DNA of 64,000 nt from positions 67,197-131,196 of the forward strand of contig DASXVQ010000136.1 of assembly GCA_036504155.1 (NCBI GenBank), written 5' to 3'. Positions within the stretch are counted from its first letter, which is position 1; every line of letters begins with the position of its first letter. The position numbers and the translations under genes were made by a program. Source of the stretch: JACRCT01 sp036504155. GTDB lineage: Bacteria; Myxococcota; Myxococcia; Myxococcales; UBA5297. Below the pieces are notes generated by a model that worked only from the letters and a program-made list of their open reading frames with translations, made no database searches and was not told the DNA's origin. Positions 8,303-17,302 of the stretch are shown here, one piece after another.

Positions 8303-9492
8303 TTGGAGTGCCTCCACGACTTCCGCAGGTGCAGTCCGATCTGCAGGATGAGTCCGCCGATCACGAAGGGGATGAACAGCTGGTAGAAGACCGTCATCCC
8401 GTAGACCAGCGGCGCCTTCTTCATCGTCGGCTCGTAGTGCGACAGCCACGAGGCCGGGAAGTTGTCCTTGGCCTGCGGGTGGCACTTCTGGCACGTCTTG
8501 GTGAGGTTGGCCTTGAGGACGTGCGAGTTGGGCGAGTCGGTCTTCACGATGTCGTGGATGCCGTGGCAGTCGGTGCACAGCGCCACCAGCGGGGACTGGT
8601 TCTCGCTCTTGAGCATCGAGACCGTCGAGCCGTGGAAGTCGGCCAGGTAGGTCTTCAGCACGTTGGGCGAGATGCCGTACTTGTCCATCTTCTTGGCGTC
8701 GGAGTGGCAGGTGCCGCACTTGTCGGGCTGGGCCAGCCGGGCCTTCGCCGCCTTGGGGTCGGCGGTGGCGTGGGAGGAGTGGCAGTCGGTGCAGGCCGGC
8801 ACGTCGGGGTTGCCCGAGACCAGCGCTTCGCCGTGCACGCTCTTGACGAACTCCGCCTCGATCTTCGCGTGGCACTTGCCGCAGGTCTTGTCGATGGAGG
8901 CGCGCTTGAGGGCCGGGTTGTGGGCGTCGTGGCCGCCGTGGCAGTCGACGCAGGTGGCGGCGTCCCGCTTGCCGGCCTCCAGCGCCTTGCGGTGGACGCT
9001 GTCCTTCATCAGCTTGCCGTTCTCGACGTGGCAGGTCTCGCAGTTCTTGGCGAGGTTGGTGGTGAACTCGCGGCGGGTGTCGTAGCGCTGCTTGGGGTGG
9101 CCGCCTTCGGTGCCCTTCATCTGGACGTGGCAGTCGGTGCAGCCGTGCTTGGCGTGCGCGGACTTGGTGAGCACCGCCTCGTCGACGTAGAGGCTGATCT
9201 CCTCGCCGCTCTTGAGCGTGCGCACCATGTCCTCTTCGGCGTGGCAACCGAGGCAGTCCTCGCGCTGGCCGCCGAGCTTGACCGGCGGGCCACCCGGAAC
9301 CTTGACCAGGTCGGAATCGGGGACCTTCGCCGCCGGAGCCGGAGCCGGAGCGGCAGCGGGCTCGGCCGGGGCTGCCGCCGGAGCCGCGGGGGCGGCGGCG
9401 GCAGCCGCGGGCGCCGGTGCCTCCTCCGCGCGCGAGGCGGCGGGGCCGACGACGAGGACGAGCGCGGCGATCAGGAGCGGTAGAAACCTCAT
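8299..9492 (-). CDS. Membrane-anchored nonahaem c-type cytochrome
   Basis: The 397-residue protein has a signal peptide (about 1-22), an Ala/Pro linker to residue 58, then nine CxxCH motifs starting at Cys80, 118, 151, 181, 204, 234, 259, 306 and 334. A C-terminal transmembrane helix (about 367-388) is followed by a basic cytoplasmic tail. The haem domain therefore faces the periplasm and is tethered to the inner membrane. It is the first gene of a three-gene operon with cytochrome b and a small membrane protein. The start at 9492 follows AAGGA and directly precedes the signal peptide. An electron conduit from quinol to periplasmic carriers is the likely role; direction and final acceptor are unknown. 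Confidence 0.92.
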   Translation of the reverse strand: MRFLPLLIAALVLVVGPAASRAEEAPAPAAAAAAPAAPAAAPAEPAAAPAPAPAAKVPDSDLVKVPGGPPVKLGGQREDCLGCHAEEDMVRTLKSGEEISLYVDEAVLTKSAHAKHGCTDCHVQMKGTEGGHPKQRYDTRREFTTNLAKNCETCHVENGKLMKDSVHRKALEAGKRDAATCVDCHGGHDAHNPALKRASIDKTCGKCHAKIEAEFVKSVHGEALVSGNPDVPACTDCHSSHATADPKAAKARLAQPDKCGTCHSDAKKMDKYGISPNVLKTYLADFHGSTVSMLKSENQSPLVALCTDCHGIHDIVKTDSPNSHVLKANLTKTCQKCHPQAKDNFPASWLSHYEPTMKKAPLVYGMTVFYQLFIPFVIGGLILQIGLHLRKSWRHSK

Positions 9493-9587
9493 CCAGTTCC
9501 GTCCTTGGAAACCCTTGGCGGCGCCATGCATCTGACGCCCGCGGAAGTGTTCCGGCGCAGCAGCCGCCCCACCCTTATGGGGACCCC

Positions 9588-9633
9588 ACACCGGTAGCGA
9601 CGCTGGTTTGGTAACAAAACCAAACACCGGTGT
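9588..9633 (-). promoter_or_regulatory. Nested inverted repeat upstream of the nonahaem cytochrome operon
   Basis: An inner dyad, GTTTGGT / ACCAAAC with six bases between (9606-9625), sits inside an outer dyad, ACACCGGT / ACCGGTGT (9588-9595 and 9626-9633). It lies about 100 bases upstream of the nonahaem cytochrome start, in the only long noncoding stretch before the operon. It could be an operator or a leader hairpin. No protein family can be assigned from the sequence. Confidence 0.4.
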
Positions 9634-9690
9634 CCACACAACCCATGGGGGGTCTGGAAACCAGCTCGAATAGTCTAGGTAGTTGTGTTT

Positions 9691-10212
9691 TTAGGACTTT
9701 TGGGCCACCGACCCGCGGCGACGGACGCCCGCCGAGCGGAGCTTCCAACGCTCGCAGAGCCAGTCGGCCAGGGCCTGCACCTGGTCGGGACGGAAGCGCG
9801 GGAGCTCTCGCCGCGGCGCGTCGTCGCTGACCACCGCCAAGATCCCCGAATCGGAGTCCGCCAGGAAAGCGCGGCGAACCGAACGCCGGTGCACTTCGAC
9901 GCGCGGCAGGTCGGAGCCCTTGAACCCCTCGCAGAGCACGACGTCGGCGCCTCCGAACAGCGGCGCGAGCGCCCGGGGATCGTCCGGGGGAGAGCCGAAC
10001 CAGGCCAGCTCGCTCCTCCCCATCAGCGCGACGCCGAGCGCCCCCGCGCGGCGAAGCTTGCTCGAGTCCGAGCCCGGCTTGTCGAAGCCCTCGTGGTGCG
10101 AGTGCTTGATGGCACCCACCTTCAGGCCGCGCCGCGAGAGCGCGCGCACCAGCTTGACCAGCAGCCGGGTCTTCCCCACGCCGCTGGGGCCGACGAAAGC
10201 GACGATCCTCAC
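9691..10212 (-). CDS. mobB: Molybdopterin-guanine dinucleotide biosynthesis protein MobB
   Basis: MobB is a GTP-binding accessory protein that aids attachment of GMP to molybdopterin. The 173-residue product begins with the P-loop GPSGVGKTRLL. It then has the MobB-typical GAIKHSHH segment and a late VLCEGFKGSDLP motif. The GTG start at 10212 overlaps the moeA stop as GTGA, so the pair is translationally coupled. The presence of this pair shows that the cell makes molybdenum cofactor for oxidoreductases, none of which is in the window. Confidence 0.92.
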   Translation of the reverse strand: MRIVAFVGPSGVGKTRLLVKLVRALSRRGLKVGAIKHSHHEGFDKPGSDSSKLRRAGALGVALMGRSELAWFGSPPDDPRALAPLFGGADVVLCEGFKGSDLPRVEVHRRSVRRAFLADSDSGILAVVSDDAPRRELPRFRPDQVQALADWLCERWKLRSAGVRRRGSVAQKS

Positions 10213-11378
10213 GGCGCCGCCTCCTCGAGCAGCCAGACGGGCACCAGCGTCCCCTCGCTCACCGGACCCACGTCCGCCCTCAACGCGATCAGCGCATTGG
10301 CCAGGGCCGGCCCGCGAAGCTGCGCGACGTCCTGGCCCAGCGGCTTCACCCTTCCCTCCTCGGTCACCCGAGCCCAGAGGAAGCGCGCGCGACCCGGCCT
10401 GCCCTCGAGCGCCTCCGCGGTGGGCAGGGAGAGCACGGTGCGCGCGCGGGTGCGAGCGCCCAACAGCCCGAGGACGAACGGGCGGGCGAACACCTCGTGG
10501 GCCACCAGGCATGCCGACGGGCTGCCGGGCAAGCCGAACACGGGCTTGCCGCCCGCCAGGGCAAAGAGGAAGGGCTTGCCGGGCTTCATGGCGACGCCGT
10601 GGACGAGCACCTTCGCGCCCAGGCGCTCGAGCGCTCCGGGCACGAGGTCCTTCTCGCCCACCGAGACGCCCGCGGTCGTCAGCACCACGTCGGCGCGCGC
10701 GAGCGCCGCTTCGAGCACCCGGGCGATCTGCGCCGGGTCGTCCCCCACCGCCTCCGCCGAGACCTCGCACCCCAGGCAGGAGAGGTCCGCCTCCAGCACG
10801 GCCCGGTTCGAATCCTCGACCAGCCCGCGGACCAGCTCGTCGCCGGTGGCGACCAGCGCCACGCGCAGCCGCGCCGCGACCTCGACCTCGCGCGCCCCGA
10901 GCGCCGCGCACAGCCCCAGCTGCCGCGGCCCCAGGCGCACTCCGGCCTCGAGCGCGCTCTCCCCTTGCGCGACGTCCTCGCCCTGCCGGCGCACGTTCTC
11001 GCCGACGGCGGGGGCGCTGGGGAACGAGACGAGCCCGGGCTCCTCGCGCGCCGCCTCCTGGCGCACCACCGCGTCCGCGCCGGCCGGAATCGGCGCGCCG
11101 GTGAACACCCGGACGGCCGTCCCCTCTTCCAGACGAAGGCCCGGGGCATCGCCGGCGTAGAGCGTGGGACCCGCCTTCAGGCTCTTCCCCGCCACGGCTT
11201 CACTCGCCCGCACCGCCCAGCCATCCATGGCGGAGCAGGCGTAGGGCGGGACCGGCTTGCGCGCCAGGACCGCCGCGGCCAGGAACCGGCCCGAGGCGCG
11301 AGCCAGCGGCAGCGACTCGCGCGCGGGCGGGCGCAGCGCCGCCTCGATGATCTTCCTCGCGGACTCGACCTCGTGCAT
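10209..11378 (-). CDS. moeA: Molybdopterin molybdenumtransferase MoeA
   Basis: MoeA inserts molybdenum into adenylylated molybdopterin. The 389-residue length is normal. Recognisable segments are CSAMDGWAVRA near the N-terminus, the TGAPIPAGADAVV segment, TTAGVSVGEKD in the MoCF-binding domain, and MKPGKPFLF followed by GLPGSPSACL. The ATG at 11378 follows GGGAG at good spacing; a GTG four codons upstream is less likely. It is the first gene of the moeA-mobB operon. Confidence 0.95.
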   Translation of the reverse strand: MHEVESARKIIEAALRPPARESLPLARASGRFLAAAVLARKPVPPYACSAMDGWAVRASEAVAGKSLKAGPTLYAGDAPGLRLEEGTAVRVFTGAPIPAGADAVVRQEAAREEPGLVSFPSAPAVGENVRRQGEDVAQGESALEAGVRLGPRQLGLCAALGAREVEVAARLRVALVATGDELVRGLVEDSNRAVLEADLSCLGCEVSAEAVGDDPAQIARVLEAALARADVVLTTAGVSVGEKDLVPGALERLGAKVLVHGVAMKPGKPFLFALAGGKPVFGLPGSPSACLVAHEVFARPFVLGLLGARTRARTVLSLPTAEALEGRPGRARFLWARVTEEGRVKPLGQDVAQLRGPALANALIALRADVGPVSEGTLVPVWLLEEAAP

Positions 11379-11429
11379 CGGCGCTCCCACAAGCTCGCTC
11401 GAAGGTTAGTGGCCTCGCCCCAGGCGCGC

Positions 11430-13499
11430 CTACTTCGCCGGGTCGGCCACGATCAGGTAGTGCTGCAGCGCCCCGGAAGAGGTGCCCAAGAGGAAGGAGA
11501 GGCCGTCCGGGAGGAAGGCCGCCGAGATCGGCTGCTCGCCGTTGGCCGAGAGGTCCACCTTGTCGGTCTCCTTGAGCGTCCGGGTGGCGAGCATCCGCAC
11601 CGTGGCGTCCCCGGCGGAGGCGAGCAGGAGCTTCGCGTCGTCGCTGAAGCACAGCACCTTGAACCCCGGCGTCACCCGGCCCGCCCGGAGCAGCTTGCCC
11701 TGGACGGTGTCCCACAGCTCCAGCGCGTCCGGCCCGGCGCCGTCGCTCGCCGAGGTGACCACCGCGGCCAGCGAGCCGTCGCGGTTGAGCGTGACCCCGC
11801 GGCCGATGCGGTCGGGGCGGTTCAGGGGCCGCAGCACCTTGCCGGTGGCCACCTCGCGCATCATGGTGCCGTCCACCAGGTCGGTGGCCACCGCCAGCTT
11901 GCCGTCGGCGGAGACGGCCACCGCGGTGACGATGCGCGGGAACCAGTTGGAGAAGATCTCCTTGCCGGTGGCCGCGTCCCACGTCGCGGTGCGCTCGAGG
12001 CTGGCGGTGGCGACGACCTTGTCGTCCTCGGCGAACGTCGCGGTGACGATGCCCCGCTGCGGCCCCACGTAGCCCTCCGCCGTGCCCTTGGCCACGTCGA
12101 ACAGGCGCATCAGCCCCATCGCGTCGGCCACCAGCGCCTTCGTCCCGTCCTTGGAGAACGCCACCGCGCGCACGGCCTTGGAGTGGCCGCCGAAGGTGAA
12201 GCGCTCCTTGCCCGAGAACACGTCCCACAGCCGCGCCGTGGTGTCCTCGGCGGCGCTGAGCACGTAGGCGCCGTCCCGCGAGACGGCCAGCGCCTCGATG
12301 CGCGCGGTGTGGCCCAGCGTCCGCCGCGTCGCCGCTGCGCCCACCAGGTCCCAGACCGTCAACCCGCTGGCGCTGGTCAGCGCGCGGGTTCCGTCCTTGG
12401 AGAACGCGGCCGCCAGGCTGCCCGTATCCGCCTCGGAGATGGGCGAGAGCGCCTCGCTGGCCTCCGCCTCCCAGCCCCAGATCTCCAGCTTCGCCTGCGC
12501 GGCGTCGCGCGTGGAGGCCAGCCGCACCTCGCGCTGGCTCGACACCACCGCCAGCTCGCGGGCGCCGTCGGCGCTGAAGCCGAGCGCCAGGACCCGCGCG
12601 GCGGCGCCCAGCACCTGCTCCTCGCCGGTTTCGACCTCGGCGCGCACCACGCCCACGCCCTCGCGCCCGACGAGCAGCCGCGCGCCGTCCGGCGAGACCG
12701 CCAGCGCCGAGCACTCGGGCCCCTCCCCGGCGCCGAACACCTTGACCGCGCGGCCCTTGGTGAGGTCCCAGATGCGCACCGTGCCGTCGTCGCCGGTGGA
12801 CGCCAGCTGCTTGCCGTCGTGGAACCAGGCGAGCGCGCGGACCATCTCGGTGTGGCCGTGCAGGACGAGCCCGCGGCCCTTGCCCAGGTCCCACACCCGT
12901 ACCGTCATGTCCTCGCCGCCGGAGGCGACGCGCTTGCCGTCGGGGGAGTAGGCGAGCGCGCTCACCTCTCCCTGGTGCCTCTTGAGCACCCGCTCGGCCT
13001 TGCCCGTCTCGACGTCCCAGACGGTGATCGCCCCGTCGTGCGCCCCGGAGGCGACGTGCTTGCCGTCCGGCGCAAACGCCGTCGCGGTCACGCCGTCCAA
13101 TGGAGCGAGGAGCCTCGTCTGCCGGCCGGTCTCCAAGTCCCACACCCGCAGCGGGGACCCCGGCCCGGCGCAGGCCGCGCGGCGGCCGTCGGGCGAGAGC
13201 GCGAGCACCGAGCCGCGCGCGCGCAGGTCATAGCCGCCCCACGCGCCGGCGAACCGCGCCTTCTTGGTCTTCACCACCGCCTTCAGCGCATCCGGGAGGT
13301 CGGGGTGGGCCGGGCCGGCCGGCGCTGCCGCGGGCGGGCGGACTGGCGCCACCGGCGCAGCCTGCGTCCCGGCTGCCGGCGCGGGCGCGGCGGTCGGAGC
13401 GGGCTGAGCGGGCGCGCCGGCGTCGGCCGCGCGGGCCCTGGGGCTCGCGGCAAGGACCAGCCAGGCCAGGAGGGCCGGCACGGCGCGGGAGGGTCGCAT
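11430..13499 (-). CDS. Secreted WD40-repeat beta-propeller protein
   Basis: The 689-residue protein has a signal peptide (about 1-24), an Ala/Pro linker to about residue 70, then WD40-type repeats over the rest. The N-terminal repeats (about 95-260) are the clearest, with SPDGK...WDLxTG units at about 42-residue spacing; later ones are degenerate. This predicts one or two beta-propellers in the periplasm or outside, a protein-interaction scaffold. No catalytic domain is visible. It is transcribed away from tryptophanase, leaving a 99-base shared promoter region. Confidence 0.88.
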   Translation of the reverse strand: MRPSRAVPALLAWLVLAASPRARAADAGAPAQPAPTAAPAPAAGTQAAPVAPVRPPAAAPAGPAHPDLPDALKAVVKTKKARFAGAWGGYDLRARGSVLALSPDGRRAACAGPGSPLRVWDLETGRQTRLLAPLDGVTATAFAPDGKHVASGAHDGAITVWDVETGKAERVLKRHQGEVSALAYSPDGKRVASGGEDMTVRVWDLGKGRGLVLHGHTEMVRALAWFHDGKQLASTGDDGTVRIWDLTKGRAVKVFGAGEGPECSALAVSPDGARLLVGREGVGVVRAEVETGEEQVLGAAARVLALGFSADGARELAVVSSQREVRLASTRDAAQAKLEIWGWEAEASEALSPISEADTGSLAAAFSKDGTRALTSASGLTVWDLVGAAATRRTLGHTARIEALAVSRDGAYVLSAAEDTTARLWDVFSGKERFTFGGHSKAVRAVAFSKDGTKALVADAMGLMRLFDVAKGTAEGYVGPQRGIVTATFAEDDKVVATASLERTATWDAATGKEIFSNWFPRIVTAVAVSADGKLAVATDLVDGTMMREVATGKVLRPLNRPDRIGRGVTLNRDGSLAAVVTSASDGAGPDALELWDTVQGKLLRAGRVTPGFKVLCFSDDAKLLLASAGDATVRMLATRTLKETDKVDLSANGEQPISAAFLPDGLSFLLGTSSGALQHYLIVADPAK

Positions 13500-13598
13500 C
13501 GAGGAGCGCTATTTAGCCCCACCGAGCGGTTTCCGGCCACGTTCCAGAAGGGGCCGAGCGTGCTATCGTGCGCCCCTTCCCACCCGTGAGGAGACTCC

Positions 13599-14945
13599 AT
13601 GAGCTTCCCGGAACCGTTCCGCATCCGCAGCGTCGAGCCCATCCACCTCGTCTCCCCGGACCGCCGCCGCGCCGCCCTGGAGCAGGCCGGCTTCAACCCC
13701 TTCAGGCTCTCCGCCCGCGACGTCTTCATCGACCTGCTGACCGACTCCGGGACCGGCTGCATGTCCGACTCGCAGTGGGCCTCCCTGCACTGCGCCGACG
13801 AGAGCTACGCCGGCTCGGCGAGCTTCGAGCGCTTCCAGGCGACGGTGCGCGAGGTGACCGGCTTCCACGAGGTCATCCCCACCCACCAGGGCCGCGCCGC
13901 CGAGCGCATCGTCTGCGAGACGCTGCTGGCGCCGGGCGACGTGGTGGTCTCCAACGGCCTGTTCGACACCACGCACGCCAACGTGGACCGCGTGAAGGGC
14001 AAGGGCATCGACGTCCCCTGCGCGCAGGCGCTCAAGAACGACGACCCCTACCCGCTCAAGGGCGCCTTCGATCTCAAGGGCCTGGAGCAGGTGCTGGAGA
14101 AGGAGAAGGTCAAGTTCGCGGTCATCACCTGCACCAACAACTCCTACGGCGGGCACCCGGTGCCGCTGGCCAACATCCGCGAGGCCTCGAGGCTGTGCCA
14201 CGCCCGCGGGGTGCTGGTGTTCATCGACGCCGCCCGCTTCTCCGAGAACGCGGGGATGCTCGCCCGCCGCGACCCGGACTGCCGCGGCCGCGCCCCCGCC
14301 GACCTGGCCCGCGAGATCTTCTCGCTGGCCGACGGCTGCATGATGAGCGCCAAGAAGAACGGCCTGGCCCACATCGGCGGCTTCATCGCCCTGCGCGACA
14401 AGGCCATGGCCGACAAGCTGCGCGAGAACCTCATCGTCACCGAGGGCTTCGAGACCTACGGCGGGCTCGCCGGGCGCGACCTGGACGCCATCGCCATCGG
14501 CCTCAAGGAGTCGCTGGACGAGGACATGCTGGGGCAGCGGCTGGGCCAGGTGGAGCGCTTCCACGGCTTGCTCGTGCGCAACGGGATCCCGGTGATGCTG
14601 CCCGCCGGCGGCCACGGCGTGTACCTGGACGCGGCGGCGCTCTTCCAGCACATCCCGGCCGAGCAGTTCCCCGGGCACGTGCTGGCCTGCGCGCTGTACG
14701 CCGAGGGCGGCGTGCGCGCCTGCGAGATCGGCTCGCTCATGTTCCCGCCGGGCTCGCGCCCCAAGGGCTCGCCGGAGCTGACCCGGCTGGCCATCCCCTG
14801 GCGCACCTACACCGACGCGCACCTGGAGCACGTGGCCGAGACGCTGACCAAGATCGCGGCGAAGAAGGCCTCGCTCAAGGGCATGAAGATCGTCTCGGCC
14901 CCGCCGGCGCTGCGCCACTTCCGCGCGGTGCTCGCGCCGGTCTAG
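13599..14945 (+). CDS. tnaA: Tryptophanase (beta-eliminating lyase family)
   Basis: This PLP enzyme of 448 residues belongs to the tryptophanase/tyrosine phenol-lyase family. The PLP lysine lies in SAKKNGL (Lys252/253). Two positions separate the two enzymes. In EIGS the isoleucine matches Escherichia coli tryptophanase, where tyrosine phenol-lyase has Arg381. In LRHF near the C-terminus (His440), histidine matches tryptophanase His463, where tyrosine phenol-lyase has Phe. The likely reaction is therefore L-tryptophan to indole, pyruvate and ammonia. That inference rests on remembered family alignments. No tnaC-like leader or permease is seen; the next gene is a DNA glycosylase 15 bases downstream. 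Confidence 0.85.
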   Translation: MSFPEPFRIRSVEPIHLVSPDRRRAALEQAGFNPFRLSARDVFIDLLTDSGTGCMSDSQWASLHCADESYAGSASFERFQATVREVTGFHEVIPTHQGRAAERIVCETLLAPGDVVVSNGLFDTTHANVDRVKGKGIDVPCAQALKNDDPYPLKGAFDLKGLEQVLEKEKVKFAVITCTNNSYGGHPVPLANIREASRLCHARGVLVFIDAARFSENAGMLARRDPDCRGRAPADLAREIFSLADGCMMSAKKNGLAHIGGFIALRDKAMADKLRENLIVTEGFETYGGLAGRDLDAIAIGLKESLDEDMLGQRLGQVERFHGLLVRNGIPVMLPAGGHGVYLDAAALFQHIPAEQFPGHVLACALYAEGGVRACEIGSLMFPPGSRPKGSPELTRLAIPWRTYTDAHLEHVAETLTKIAAKKASLKGMKIVSAPPALRHFRAVLAPV

Positions 14946-14960
14946 CGAACCTCTTCGGCG

Positions 14961-15656
14961 ATGCCTTCGAAGCGGCAGGCGCTGGAGGCGCTGCGTGCCG
15001 AGGTGATCTCGTGCCGCCAGTGCCCCCGGCTGGTCGCCTGCCGCGAGAAGGCGGCGAAGGAGCCGCCCCGGCGCTTCGTGGGCCAGCGCTACTGGGCTCG
15101 GCCGCTGCCGGGCTTCGGTGATCCGGACGCCCGGATCGTGGTGGTCGGCCTGGCGCCCGCGGCGCACGGAGGCAACCGGACCGGGCGCTTCTTCACCGGC
15201 GACCAGAGCGGGGTCTGGCTCTTCCGCGCCCTGTTCCAGGCCGGGCTCGCGAACCAGGCGCTGTCGGAGAGCGCGGACGACGGGCTGACCCTCCTCGGCG
15301 CCTACGTGACGGCGGCGGTGCGCTGCGCTCCGCCCGCCAACAAGCCCACGCCCGCCGAGAAGCGCCGCTGCCTGCCCTACTTCGTGCGCGAGCTGGAGAT
15401 CCTGCGCCCGACGGTGCTGGTGGCGCTGGGCTCCTTCGCCTGGGGCGTGTGCCTCTCGGCGCGCGGCGCGCTCGGACGGGAGCTCCCCAAGCCCCGGCCC
15501 AAGTTCGGCCACCTCGCCGAGGCCCGATTCCCCGAGGGGACGACGCTCGTGGGCTCCTACCACCCGAGCCAGCAGAACACCTTCACCGGAAAGCTGACCG
15601 AGCCGATGCTGCGGGCGGTCTTCGAGCGGGCGCGCTCGCTCGCCGCTGCTACCTGA
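14961..15656 (+). CDS. Family 5 uracil-DNA glycosylase (UdgB type)
   Basis: The 231-residue protein has the family 4/5 Fe-S cluster cysteines: CRQC near residue 18 and a later pair around RCAPP...RRC. The active-site segment is GLAPAAHGGNRTGRFFTGD, in which alanine replaces the usual polar residue, typical of family 5 (UdgB). The C-terminal HPSQQNTFTGKL motif is also present. It excises uracil and other deaminated bases. It follows tryptophanase by 15 bases and overlaps the end of the convergent WD40 remnant by eight bases. No good SD precedes the ATG, consistent with coupling to tnaA. Confidence 0.88.
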   Translation: MPSKRQALEALRAEVISCRQCPRLVACREKAAKEPPRRFVGQRYWARPLPGFGDPDARIVVVGLAPAAHGGNRTGRFFTGDQSGVWLFRALFQAGLANQALSESADDGLTLLGAYVTAAVRCAPPANKPTPAEKRRCLPYFVRELEILRPTVLVALGSFAWGVCLSARGALGRELPKPRPKFGHLAEARFPEGTTLVGSYHPSQQNTFTGKLTEPMLRAVFERARSLAAAT

Positions 15657-16310
15657 GGTCGAACCCGACCAGCTTCCCGCCCGCGAGCCGCTCTGCCTCT
15701 TCGAGCAGCTCGGCCGGGTCGGTATCGAGCGCGCGGAAATCCAGCGGGTGCAGCTCGAGGATCCGATCGTTGCCGACGGCCAGCATCCGCTCGTCCGGCG
15801 TGAAGGCGAGGCCCACGATGGTCGTCCGCGCGCGCACCACCCGCAGCAGCTCCCCGGTCTCCACCGCCCAGATGCGGAAATCCGGGTTGTCGCTTCCCGA
15901 GGCGAGGTAGCGCCCGCTGGGCGAGAAGCGCACCGTGTTGACCCAGCGCTGGCTCTTGCCCAGCCGGCGCACCTCGCGGCCGGTGGCGACGTCCCAGAGG
16001 ATGATCCAGCCGTCCTTGCCGGAGGTCGCCGCGAGCTTGCCGTCGGGGGAGAAGGCGGCCCCGCTCACCCAGTCCTCGTGGCCCTTCAGCTCGCGGACCA
16101 GGCCGCTCGTGCCCGTGTCCCACAGCCGCGCGACCTTGTCGCGGCCCGAGGTGAGCAGGAGCCTGCCGTCCGGCGAGACGGCGGTCTCCTCCCGCCCCTC
16201 GGCGTGGGCCTGGAAGGAGCTGGGAGGCCGGTGGCGGTGAGCGCGCCGTCCCGGCTCAGCGCCACGGCCCAGACGGCGGCGGGGGCGTCAGCGTCGGCCC
16301 GCTCGGCCAT
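15649..16310 (-). pseudogene. Frameshifted WD40-repeat gene
   Basis: A WD40 protein is read in two frames. From ATG 16310 the first frame gives MAERADADAP and the start of a blade (WAVALSRDGALTATG). The frame then drifts into nonsense. WD40 coding resumes in another frame from about 16210 with FQAHAEGREETAVSPDGR and runs to 15649. Later repeat starts (SPDG to SPDG) are 42 residues apart, but the first interval is short by roughly 15 residues, so an internal deletion that is not a multiple of three explains the shift. About four repeats remain. A sequencing error is possible but would not explain the shortened interval. Confidence 0.6.
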
Positions 16311-16437
16311 GAGCGCCGGCGATGGTATCAGGGGCCCCGCGCTCCCCAAACGACAGGCAGCCCCGCGGGTTGCACGTCGGTCGCGATCGGCGTCACGCGA
16401 TCGCCCGCATCGTCAGACAGCGGGAGCCGGCGGCCGC

Positions 16438-17142
16438 TTAGGGCTTGAGCCCGACGAAGATGTTCTGCACGTCCTCGTCCTCGTCCATGTCGGCCAGGAA
16501 CTCCTCCACCTCGGCGCGCTTGGCGTCGTCGAGGGTGACCGGGTTCTTGGGCAGCCAGACGAGGTTGACGCTGGAGACCTTCCAGCCGGCGGTGGTCAGC
16601 GCCTTGGAGACGCTGTCGAGATCGGCCGGCTCGGTGATGAAGCGGGAGGCTCCTTCCTCGCCGGCCTCGACCTCCTGGGCCCCGGCCTCGATGGCCGCGC
16701 CCTCGGCGTCGGTCCCGGCGGCGGGCGGAGTGGCCTCGACGACGCCGGCGCGCCGGAAGTCCCAGGACACGGCGCCCGGGGCGGCGATCTGCCCCTTGCG
16801 GAAGAGCACCTTGACGTTGGTGACCGTGCGCGCTCGGTTCTCGGTCAGGCACTCGACGATGATCGGCACCTGGTGTGGCGCGAAGCCCTCGTAGACGACG
16901 GTCTCGTAGTTCACCGGCTCGTCGAGCAGGCCGGCGCCCTTCTTGATCGCCCGCTCGAGCGTGTCGCGGGTCATCGAGGCCTTGCGGGCCAGATCGATGG
17001 CCATGCGCAGCCGGGGGTTCATGTCGGGGTCGGCCCCGCCGTTCTTGGCCGCGACGGCGATCTCCTTCGCCAGCTTGGTGAAGAGCTTGCCCTTGGCGTC
17101 GGCGGCCTCGGTCTTGCCCTTGTGCTTCCACTGTGCGCCCAT
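16438..17142 (-). CDS. yebC: YebC/PmpR/TACO1-family protein
   Basis: The 234-residue protein matches the YebC family: a basic N-terminus (GAQWKHKGK...AAD), KLFTKLAKEIAVAAKNGG, the NPRLRMAIDLARKASM segment, YEGFAPHQVPIIVECLTEN and the acidic C-terminal ADMDEDEDV. Family members were described as transcription regulators and more recently as ribosome-associated factors that relieve stalling. Which applies here is unknown. A disordered Ala/Glu insert (about 150-180) is longer than usual. The start at 17142 follows AAGGAGG. It is divergent from the cystathionine beta-synthase gene. Confidence 0.9.
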   Translation of the reverse strand: MGAQWKHKGKTEAADAKGKLFTKLAKEIAVAAKNGGADPDMNPRLRMAIDLARKASMTRDTLERAIKKGAGLLDEPVNYETVVYEGFAPHQVPIIVECLTENRARTVTNVKVLFRKGQIAAPGAVSWDFRRAGVVEATPPAAGTDAEGAAIEAGAQEVEAGEEGASRFITEPADLDSVSKALTTAGWKVSSVNLVWLPKNPVTLDDAKRAEVEEFLADMDEDEDVQNIFVGLKP

Positions 17143-17302
17143 CGTCGCCTCCTTCAAGAGCGGCAGGCCTGCTCCCCTGTCGGGCGAAGGTCTATCCCAG
17201 CCGACCCGGGCGGCGCGAGCGAGAACTGGAGGGTTCTGCGGCGCCGCGCCGTCGAGGTCCCTAATAAAACCGCGCGCCTTCCCCAGGACCTCGGAGCTTT
17301 CC

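Noticed and set aside
10800..10820. tRNA-like T-arm sequence GGTTCGAATCC
   Set aside because: It lies inside moeA in a coding context and no matching acceptor, D- or anticodon arm is found around it.
13563..15563. Long open frame antisense to tryptophanase and the glycosylase
   Set aside because: The composition is Arg/Leu/Gly/His-rich with no family pattern, while the sense strand has two recognisable enzymes.
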